A stretch of DNA of 64,000 nt from Streptomyces pactum (lineage in GTDB: Bacteria; Actinomycetota; Actinomycetes; Streptomycetales; Streptomycetaceae): assembly GCF_016031615.1 (NCBI RefSeq), contig NZ_JACYXC010000001.1, positions 1,054,001-1,118,000 on the forward strand, in the 5' to 3' direction. Shown one piece after another: positions 59,088 to 64,000 of the stretch (within the stretch, counting starts at the first letter, position 1; every line of letters starts with the position of its first letter). Under the pieces are notes generated by a model. It was given only the letters and a program-made list of their open reading frames with translations. It was not told the origin of the DNA and searched no databases. A program made the translations under genes and the position numbers.

Positions 59088-59852
59088 TCAGCGGTCGGGG
59101 CCGAGCACCTCCAGGTCGTCGTCGTCGACGTCCACCACGTCGTCGTCCTCGTCCAGGGCCCCGGCGCCGGGCACGGCCCCGTCGTCCTCCGGCTCCTCGT
59201 CGAGGTCGTCCTCGTCCAGCTCCTCGTCGTCCTCGTCGAGCTCGTGGTCGAAGACCTCGCTCACGTCGAAGCGGCACACCACCCGCTGCGGATCGGTCTG
59301 ATCGAAGGGCGCGGAGAGCCACTCCCCCGGCTCGGCGAGTTCGTCGGCGGCCACCACCCACAGCGTGGAGTCGCCCTCCTCCAGGCCGAACTCCTGGTGC
59401 CGGGAGGCGATCTCGTCGGGCTCGTACTCGCCGAAGATCATGCCCAGCGCGGCGTGCACACTGCTCGCCGCCCCCGGGGTGCCACCGGTACCGGTCGCGA
59501 GGTCGGGGTCCACGTCCGCGACCCGCTGTGCCTGGGCCAGCAGGCGCTGCGGCTCGGCGACCGCGTAGTCCCGGCGGATCAGCACGCTCAGCGCGGCCGG
59601 TTCGTCGGGCCCGGCGTAGGCGGGGATGCCGTCGCCGGGGATCTCGAAGGGGGTGACCTCGTCGTAGGCGTCGTAGAGCAGCTCGTCGTACGCCTCGGCC
59701 GCCGCGGCCAGCTCGTTGAACGCGGCGTAGACGGCCGGGTCGTCCTCGCCCGAACGGCGTTCGACAGCGTCGAGGTGTCGGTCCAGCGCGATCTTGACCG
59801 CCTCGGCGGCGGCACGTACCTCGGCAGCGGATGGCTGCGCAGCATCAGACAT
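59088..59852 (-). CDS. Hypothetical protein with acidic C-terminus
   Basis: The 254-aa cytoplasmic protein has a helical N-terminal half (VRAAAEAVKIALDRHLDAVERR, VYAAFNELAAAAEAYDELLYDAYDEVTPFEIPG) and a compact middle. The last 55 residues are almost only Asp and Glu with a few hydrophobics. I do not recognise a characterised family. The ATG at 59852 has no ribosome-binding site but lies 7 nt after TAGCGT, so it is probably leaderless. It is divergent from the DUF5703 gene with only 47 bp between the start codons. Confidence 0.8.
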   Translation of the reverse strand: MSDAAQPSAAEVRAAAEAVKIALDRHLDAVERRSGEDDPAVYAAFNELAAAAEAYDELLYDAYDEVTPFEIPGDGIPAYAGPDEPAALSVLIRRDYAVAEPQRLLAQAQRVADVDPDLATGTGGTPGAASSVHAALGMIFGEYEPDEIASRHQEFGLEEGDSTLWVVAADELAEPGEWLSAPFDQTDPQRVVCRFDVSEVFDHELDEDDEELDEDDLDEEPEDDGAVPGAGALDEDDDVVDVDDDDLEVLGPDR

Positions 59853-59859
59853 AGTGCAG

Positions 59860-59892
59860 ACGCTATCCGTATCAGAGCAGTTCCCGCACAAT
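59860..59892. promoter_or_regulatory. Back-to-back leaderless promoters
   Basis: TAGCGT (minus strand, 59860-59865) lies 7 nt before the ATG at 59852. CACAAT (plus strand, 59887-59892) lies 7 nt before the ATG at 59900. Both -10 boxes fit in the 47-bp gap, so each -35 must overlap the other gene or its promoter. Confidence 0.45.
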
Positions 59893-59899
59893 AGATGCG

Positions 59900-60088
59900 A
59901 TGCCGGAATACGAATTCTGCGATGTGTACGTGCCCCGGGGCGTCTCCCGGAAGGCCGCCACACGCCTGCTGACCGACCATGCCGAGTACGGACACTGGGA
60001 GTTGGACCGACTTCGACTCAACCCCGACGGCAGCCGCAAGGTGCGGCTCCGCCGCCGGATCATCCGCCAGCTGCGGGCCACCTGGTGA
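59900..60088 (+). CDS. DUF5703 family small protein
   Basis: This 62-aa basic protein reads MPEYEFCDVYVPRGVSRKAATRLLTDHAEYGHWELDRLRL and then an Arg-rich helix (RKVRLRRRIIRQLRATW). It matches, as I recall, the DUF5703 family that lies beside the chaplin genes in Streptomyces. Function unknown; the basic tail could bind nucleic acid or phospholipid. It is leaderless by the CACAAT box and is followed by a strong palindromic terminator shared with chpC. Confidence 0.85.
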   Translation: MPEYEFCDVYVPRGVSRKAATRLLTDHAEYGHWELDRLRLNPDGSRKVRLRRRIIRQLRATW

Positions 60089-60143
60089 ATCACCGGCCGT
60101 GGAATACCACCGTCCGGTGAATGCCACCTGAAAAATCGAGAAA

Positions 60144-60167
60144 CGGGCCTCGCGATCGCGAGGCCCG
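60144..60167. terminator. Bidirectional terminator DUF5703 / chpC
   Basis: A perfect 24-bp palindrome (CGGGCCTCGCGA and its complement) flanked by AAA on the left and CCGTTT on the right lies in the convergent gap, 26 bp from the chpC stop. Confidence 0.8.
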
Positions 60168-60192
60168 CTCCGTTTCCCGGCGGGTGGCAGGG

Positions 60193-61056
60193 TCAGTGAC
60201 CGCGCACCCGGCTGCGGCGGTACAGGACGGCGCCCGCCAGCAGCAGGCCGGCGCTGGCCGGGGCCAGCAGGTCCAGCGCTCCGGCACCGGTCTGCGCCAG
60301 CTGCGGCTCGTCCGCGTGGACCTGCGGGTCGGACACCGGCTGGGTGCGCGCGACGTGGCTGATCTTCTCGGGCGCCGGGGCCTGCTCGTGCGGGGCGGCC
60401 GGCTTGGGCTGGTGGCGCTCCGGCTGCTGCGGCTTGGGCTTGGCGTGCTTGGGCGGCTGCACCGGACGCTGCCGGACCGGCTCGCCGGCGTCGTTCTCGC
60501 AGTCGTTCCCGAGCGCGGAGTTGCCGACGCCGATGATGTCGATGGTGTTCCCGCAGACGTTCAGCGGGATGTGGACCGGCACCTGCACCTGGTTGCCGGA
60601 GAGCACACCCGGCGAGCCGTGGGCGTGGCCGTCGGCCACCGCTCCACCGCCCTGCCCGCCACCGGCCTGTGCACCACCGTGCTGCGCGCCGCCGGCCTGG
60701 TTGCCGTGCCCGCCGCCGCGGGTGGCGTCGCCCGGGGTGCTCTTGGCGTGCTTGCCCTTGGCATGCTTGCCGCCCGTGCCGTGCTGGGGGCCGGCCGCGT
60801 GCTTGCCACCGGAGCCGTTGACGCACGTGTTGCCGACGGCGGAGTTGAGCAGCCCGAGGACGTCGATGGTGTTCCCGCAGACGTTCACCGGGATGTGCAC
60901 CGGCACCTGGACGGAGTTGCCGGACGCGACTCCCGGGGAGCCGACGGCCCCGCCGTGGGCGCCGGAGCCCGCCGCACTCGCGTAACCGGCGGTCGCGGCG
61001 AGCACGCTGCCCGCCGCGGCGACCGTCATCAGACTGTTTCTCGCAACCTTGCGCAT
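60193..61056 (-). CDS. chpC: Long chaplin ChpC, sortase-anchored
   Basis: Long chaplins are attached to the cell wall and help form the hydrophobic sheath of aerial hyphae. The 287-aa protein has a signal peptide (about 1-28), a first chaplin domain (about 36-80, Cys60 and Cys78), a His/Gly/Lys-rich linker, a second chaplin domain (about 145-188, Cys168 and Cys186) and a Pro/Gln/Lys-rich wall-spanning region. The sorting signal is LAQTG (253-257), followed by a hydrophobic helix and RRSRVRGH. It sits upstream of the DUF5703 gene and downstream of chpH, all as in S. coelicolor as I recall. Confidence 0.92.
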   Translation of the reverse strand: MRKVARNSLMTVAAAGSVLAATAGYASAAGSGAHGGAVGSPGVASGNSVQVPVHIPVNVCGNTIDVLGLLNSAVGNTCVNGSGGKHAAGPQHGTGGKHAKGKHAKSTPGDATRGGGHGNQAGGAQHGGAQAGGGQGGGAVADGHAHGSPGVLSGNQVQVPVHIPLNVCGNTIDIIGVGNSALGNDCENDAGEPVRQRPVQPPKHAKPKPQQPERHQPKPAAPHEQAPAPEKISHVARTQPVSDPQVHADEPQLAQTGAGALDLLAPASAGLLLAGAVLYRRSRVRGH

Positions 61057-61125
61057 GGGGTCCGTTTCCCTGCCTTGCCTCGAAATCGAAGATCCGCGCG
61101 GGCTGAGCGCCCGTGCGTCAACCCA

Positions 61126-61161
61126 GCGGTCCCGGAGTGCCCGAGAGCACTCCGGGACCGC
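61126..61161. terminator. Hairpin between chpH and chpC
   Basis: A perfect 15-bp stem (61126-61140 with 61147-61161) with a 6-nt loop lies 34 bp past the chpH stop. It would separate the short-chaplin message from chpC. Confidence 0.75.
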
Positions 61162-61195
61162 GTAGGGATCACTCCCTGGGAGCCGTGACGCGACG

Positions 61196-61429
61196 TCACG
61201 TGGTGCTGCAGACGTTGCCGAAGGCGGGGTTCAACAGTCCGATCACGTCGATCGTGTCACCGCAGACGTTCACCGGGACGTACACCGGCACCTGGACCAC
61301 GTTGCCGGAGACGACGCCGGGCGAGCCCACCGCGGCGGCCTTCGCTCCCGGGTCGGCAACGGCCGTGCCCGCACCGGCCAGCACCAGGCCACCGGTGACG
61401 GTCGCGGCAGCGACGACCTTCCTGATCAT
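61196..61429 (-). CDS. chpH: Short chaplin ChpH
   Basis: This 77-aa secreted amyloid-forming surfactant protein has a signal peptide ending AVA-DP at residue 25/26 and a single chaplin domain with Cys56 and Cys74 (SPGVVSGNVVQVPVYVPVNVC, GLLNPAFGNVC). Mature short chaplins assemble into fibrils at the air interface so that aerial hyphae can grow. GAGGAGG lies 4 nt before the ATG. A candidate sigma-BldN-like promoter is at 61479-61506. It is followed by a terminator and then chpC. Confidence 0.94.
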   Translation of the reverse strand: MIRKVVAAATVTGGLVLAGAGTAVADPGAKAAAVGSPGVVSGNVVQVPVYVPVNVCGDTIDVIGLLNPAFGNVCSTT

Positions 61430-61478
61430 TGATCCTCCTCGCTGGCAATGCGGTCCGATCGCTCGGGCCGCACCCCCT

Positions 61479-61506
61479 GTAACGAGGAGGGGCCAAGCAG
61501 GCTACG
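61479..61506 (-). promoter_or_regulatory. Candidate sigma-BldN-type promoter of chpH
   Basis: On the minus strand CGTAGC (61506-61501) and CGTTAC (61484-61479) are separated by exactly 16 nt. From memory, the sigma-BldN consensus is close to CGTAAC-N16-CGTTGA, so three of twelve bases differ. Transcription would begin about 42 nt before the chpH start. Confidence 0.4.
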
Positions 61507-61522
61507 AAACCAAACCTCCTTT

Positions 61523-61554
61523 CACCCGTTCCGGCGAAACACCGGAAACGGGTG
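61523..61554. terminator. Terminator after the M20 peptidase gene
   Basis: A 12-bp stem (61523-61534 with 61542-61554, one bulged A) with a 7-nt loop lies 6 bp past the peptidase stop and before the chpH promoter. Confidence 0.65.
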
Positions 61555-61560
61555 ACGAGT

Positions 61561-62898
61561 TCAGCAGTTGTCGAGGAAGCGGTCGAGCACCCGCACGCCG
61601 AAGGTGAGCCCGTCCACCGGCACCCGCTCGTCCACGCCGTGGAACATCCCGGCGAAGTCCAGCTCCGGGGGAAGCTTGAGCGGCGCGAAGCCGAAGCAGC
61701 GGATGCCCAGGTCGTCGAAGGACTTGGCGTCGGTGCCGCCGGAGAGGCAGTACGGCACCGCCCGCGCGATCGGGTCCTCCGCCTTCAGCGCCGTCTGCAT
61801 CGCCTCCACCAGGGAGCCGTCGAAGCTGGTCTCCAGCGCCTTGTCGGCGTGCACGTCCTCCCGGCGCACCCGCGGGCCGAGGATCCGGTCCAGGTCGGCG
61901 AGGAACTCCTCCTCGTAGCCGGGGAGGAACCGTCCGTCCACGTGCGCCGTGGCCTGGCCGGGGATGACGTTCACCTTGTAGCCGGCGCCGAGCATGGTGG
62001 GCTGCGCGGTGTTCTGCAGCGTCGCGCCGATGATCTTGGCGATGCCGCCCAGCTTGGCGAGCGTCTCCTCCATGTTCTCCGGGTCCAGCGGGGTGCCCAG
62101 GGCGTCGGACAGCTCGTCCAGGAAGGACCGTACGGTCTTCGTCACCCGGACCGGGAACTTGTGCCGGCCCAGCCGCGCCACCGCCTCGCTCAGCTCGGTG
62201 ATCGCGTTGTCGTTGTTGGTCATCGACCCGTGGCCGGCGGTGCCGTCCACGGTCAGCCGCATCCAGTGCATGCCCTTCTGTGCGGTCTCCACCAGGTACA
62301 GCCGCAGCTTCTCGTTGACCGTGAAGGAGAAGCCGCCCACCTCGCCGATCGCCTCGGTCACGCCCTCGAACAGGTCGGGGTGGCGGTCCACCAGGTGCCG
62401 CGCGCCGTAGACGCCGCCGGCCTCCTCGTCGGCGAGGAAGGCGAGCACGATGTCGCGCGGCGGCTTCCGGCCGCTGCGCAGGCGGTCCCGGACGACCGCG
62501 AGGGTCATCGCGTCCATGTCCTTCATGTCGACCGCGCCGCGGCCCCACACGCAGCCGTCGGCGATCTCCCCGGAGAAGGGGTGGTGCGTCCAGTCGTCCG
62601 CGTTGGCCGGCACCACGTCGGTGTGGCCGTGGATCAGCAGCGCCGGCCGGGACGGGTCCTCCCCCTCGATCCGGGCCACCGTGGAGGCCCGGCCCTTGTG
62701 GGACTCGAAGATCTGCGGCTCCAGGCCGACCTCGGCCAGCTTCTCGGCGATGTACTCCGCCGCCGCCCGCTCACCGGGGCCCGAGTGGTCTCCGTAGTTG
62801 CTGGTGTCGATACGGATCAGGTCACGGCACAGCTCGACGACCTCGTCCTCACCGGTGACGGCGCCACTGCCCGTCGCGGCCGACATCGACTCGCTCAC
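61561..62898 (-). CDS. M20-family metallopeptidase (dipeptidase/deacylase)
   Basis: This 445-aa zinc hydrolase has the M20 metal-site motifs: LLIHGHTDVVP (first His and the catalytic Asp), WGRGAVDMKDM (bridging Asp), FLADEEAGG (catalytic Glu and metal Glu), and GHGSMTNN in the lid/dimerisation domain. CLSGGTDAKSFDDLGI lies near the C-terminus. The family cleaves dipeptides, acyl-amino acids or similar; the substrate is unknown. The GTG at 62898 has GAGGAGG 5 nt upstream; an ATG four codons later is possible. It lies upstream of chpH on the same strand. Confidence 0.9.
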   Translation of the reverse strand: MSESMSAATGSGAVTGEDEVVELCRDLIRIDTSNYGDHSGPGERAAAEYIAEKLAEVGLEPQIFESHKGRASTVARIEGEDPSRPALLIHGHTDVVPANADDWTHHPFSGEIADGCVWGRGAVDMKDMDAMTLAVVRDRLRSGRKPPRDIVLAFLADEEAGGVYGARHLVDRHPDLFEGVTEAIGEVGGFSFTVNEKLRLYLVETAQKGMHWMRLTVDGTAGHGSMTNNDNAITELSEAVARLGRHKFPVRVTKTVRSFLDELSDALGTPLDPENMEETLAKLGGIAKIIGATLQNTAQPTMLGAGYKVNVIPGQATAHVDGRFLPGYEEEFLADLDRILGPRVRREDVHADKALETSFDGSLVEAMQTALKAEDPIARAVPYCLSGGTDAKSFDDLGIRCFGFAPLKLPPELDFAGMFHGVDERVPVDGLTFGVRVLDRFLDNC

Positions 62899-63082
62899 AC
62901 TGCCTCCTCGTCGTTCGCTGCCGTGGGCGCCCCCGGGTCGCGGGGCCGCCGCACGGCGGGGTCCGTCCGCCATACTCCTCCGCTCTCCCGTCCGGCCCAA
63001 GGCGGTAATACTGCCGTCACACCCCCGACATCCGGCCACCCCGCGGCGCGGGCCGGGTGATCGGGCACCCCCGGATGTTTGC

Positions 63083-63088
63083 TATGGT
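63083..63088 (+). promoter_or_regulatory. -10 box of tRNA-Leu
   Basis: TATGGT within an AT-rich patch, 42 nt before the tRNA. No clear -35 is visible. Confidence 0.4.
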
Positions 63089-63130
63089 TTTCCACGTCGG
63101 AACGGCCACGGGCGGTCCGGCAGACACCTG

Positions 63131-63218
63131 GTCCGGGTGGCGGAATGGCAGACGCGCTAGCTTGAGGTGCTAGTGCCCTTTATCGGGCGTGGGGGTTCAA
63201 GTCCCCCCTCGGACACCA
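63131..63218 (+). tRNA. tRNA-Leu (GAG)
   Basis: This 88-nt type II tRNA ends in an encoded CCA. The acceptor stem GTCCGGG pairs with CTCGGAC (one G-U). The anticodon stem CTAGC/GCTAG encloses TTGAGGT, giving anticodon GAG, which reads CUC and CUU. The variable arm TGCCCTTTATCGGGCG is long, as in leucine tRNAs, and GGGGGTTCAAGTCCCCC is the T arm. No integrase or att-like duplication is beside it. Confidence 0.97.
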
Positions 63219-63223
63219 TGAGA

Positions 63224-63255
63224 CCCCTGCTGAGCAGGGGTTTTCTGCTTTTCCG
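63224..63255 (+). terminator. Rho-independent terminator of tRNA-Leu
   Basis: CCCCTGC (63224-63230), TGA loop, GCAGGGG (63234-63240), then TTTTCTGCTTTT. This is the only classic U-tailed terminator in the window. Confidence 0.85.
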
Positions 63256-63659
63256 GGACGTGGCGCGCCGGCCGGGGGCCGGGCCCGCCGGGCGGCGGCG
63301 CGGCGTTCCTCGGAAGCGGCCGGCCGGAGGTTGGGCCCTGCCGGCGCGGCCGGTGGGCGGCACCACACGGGCGGAGGCGCCCTGCGGGTTTCCGGACAGC
63401 GGCCCGGGAGGGCCCCGCACGGGCGGCCGGCGCGGCGCTCCCCGGAAGCGGCCGGCCCGGGCGGAACGCACCGCGTGGCCGACTCGCGGCCGGGCGGGCG
63501 GCGGCGCGACCCGTGGCCGGCGACCTCCGGACGGCGGGGCGCCCGCCGCGACGCGGACCTCCGGACGGCGGGGCGCCCGCCGCGACGCGCGGCGGCCCGG
63601 CGCGCCGTTGGACCGGCCGGCAGGGCCGGCGGGGGCGGGACGCGCCGGGCGGAGGCGGT
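63256..63659. other. Intergenic spacer with duplications
   Basis: The 404-bp GC-rich spacer contains a perfect 34-bp tandem duplication (63522-63589). It also has two dispersed similar segments around 63290-63325 and 63430-63462 that share CGGAAGCGGCCGGCC. No gene is recognised. Confidence 0.5.
63522..63589. repeat. Perfect 34-bp tandem duplication
   Basis: 63522-63555 and 63556-63589 are identical. Such exact duplications suggest recent slippage. Confidence 0.85.
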
Positions 63660-63926
63660 TCAGGCGAGGGTCAGGAAGAGCTTCTCCAGCTCCTCCTCGG
63701 ACATCGGCGGGGCGTCGGCCGGGCTCTCGGCGAGGCACTGGCGCATGCCGCTCGCCAGGATCTTGAAGCCGGCCCGGTCCAGGGCGCGGGAGACCGCGGC
63801 GAGCTGGGTGACGACGTCCTTGCAGTCCCGGCCCGCCTCGATCATGGCGATCACCGCGGCCAGCTGGCCCTGGGCCCGTCGCAGCCGGTTCAGCACCGGC
63901 CGTACCGCTTCGTCGTCCACCTGCAT
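63660..63926 (-). CDS. CsoR/CstR-family metal or persulfide-sensing repressor
   Basis: This 88-aa DUF156-family all-helical repressor has RPVLNRLRRAQGQLAAVIAMIE (helix 1) and Cys35 in GRDCKDVVTQLAAVSRALDRAG, then Cys64 in ASGMRQCL. Copper-sensing CsoR needs Cys-His-Cys; here the His position reads Gly in ASGMRQC, so the copper site is incomplete. The two-cysteine pattern fits CstR-like reactive-sulfur sensors better. The ATG at 63926 has GGAGGG 5 nt upstream. A perfect operator palindrome lies 33 bp before it. The regulated gene probably lies past the window end. Confidence 0.85.
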   Translation of the reverse strand: MQVDDEAVRPVLNRLRRAQGQLAAVIAMIEAGRDCKDVVTQLAAVSRALDRAGFKILASGMRQCLAESPADAPPMSEEELEKLFLTLA

Positions 63927-63958
63927 GGGAACCCTCCTTCGTCCCCCCGGCGACAACA

Positions 63959-63974
63959 ATACCCCAAGGGGTAT
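63959..63974. promoter_or_regulatory. CsoR/CstR-type operator
   Basis: ATACCCCAAGGGGTAT is a perfect palindrome around a central AA. It is the G-tract TA-flanked form known for this regulator family. It suits autoregulation and control of a divergent gene beyond 64000. Confidence 0.75.
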
Positions 63975-64000
63975 AAATCAGGACTTCGCCGCGCGCTCCC

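Noticed and set aside
63131..63218. tRNA-Leu as an integration site of a mobile element
   Set aside because: No integrase, excisionase or duplicated tRNA 3' end is found within the window on either side.
1..64000. Biosynthetic gene cluster or genomic island
   Set aside because: Gene content is core metabolism and conserved actinobacterial loci; no polyketide, peptide or terpene synthase, transposase or abrupt composition change was seen.

Overview
The window is a chromosomal block from a Streptomyces-type actinomycete. The evidence is the very high GC content with GC-saturated third codon positions, the complete Pup-proteasome locus, a mycothiol ligase, a gyl-type glycerol operon, chaplins of the ChpC and ChpH type, and many TAnnnT -10 boxes placed 6-8 nt before start codons (leaderless mRNAs). 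As far as I recall, gene order follows the Streptomyces coelicolor SCO1630-SCO1680 neighbourhood. I see no transposase, integrase or CRISPR array, so this looks like conserved core chromosome with local lineage-specific changes.

Layout: 1-210 is the tail of a siderophore-interacting protein. 758-6913 holds a HelY/Mtr4-like helicase, a DagK-type lipid kinase, tatC, tatA and a small membrane protein. 7280-9559 is a small zinc-ribbon protein with pafC-pafB, the WYL regulators of the DNA-damage response. 9695-11130 carries two FKBP prolyl isomerases, one of them a two-domain lipoprotein. 11314-21790 is the pupylation/proteasome block: pafA (Pup ligase), an inserted divergent MFS/LacI pair, prcA, prcB, pup, dop and the ARC/Mpa ATPase. 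22043-28505 contains a ferredoxin, a frameshifted secreted-protein gene, TrmI tRNA methyltransferase, an M50 protease with CBS domains, a RecB-type Fe-S nuclease and an orphan NarL-type response regulator.

28784-35211 holds an orphan peptide-type solute-binding lipoprotein, a HAD phosphatase and metH. 35439-40888 is the glycerol regulon gylR-glpF-glpK-glpD, with matching operator motifs in front of gylR and glpF. 41454-45557 has a cystathionine beta-synthase with an unusual repetitive tail and a damaged methionine-salvage cluster: mtnC preceded by a 31-codon mtnD remnant, convergent with mtnA. 45919-52902 links a PAC2 protein, mshC, a PI3/4-kinase-fold protein, a DUF3090 protein, a histidine phosphatase and a CorA transporter. 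53061-59064 has a ferritin-like protein, an F420-type oxidoreductase, and an aldo/keto reductase overlapping a catalytically degenerate RecD2-like protein. 59088-63926 ends with an acidic protein, a DUF5703 protein, chpC, chpH, an M20 peptidase, tRNA-Leu(GAG) and a CsoR/CstR-family regulator beside its operator.

How the genes work together: PafA, Dop, Pup, ARC and PrcAB form one tagging and degradation pathway. GylR, GlpF, GlpK and GlpD import, phosphorylate and oxidise glycerol. The CBS, metH and mtn genes are all sulfur and methionine metabolism. The strongest candidates for something new are the kinase-fold/DUF3090/phosphatase module beside mshC, the eroded mtnD, and the retained RecD2-like protein that has lost its ATPase motifs. 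All function calls are from reading motifs; nothing was searched against a database.
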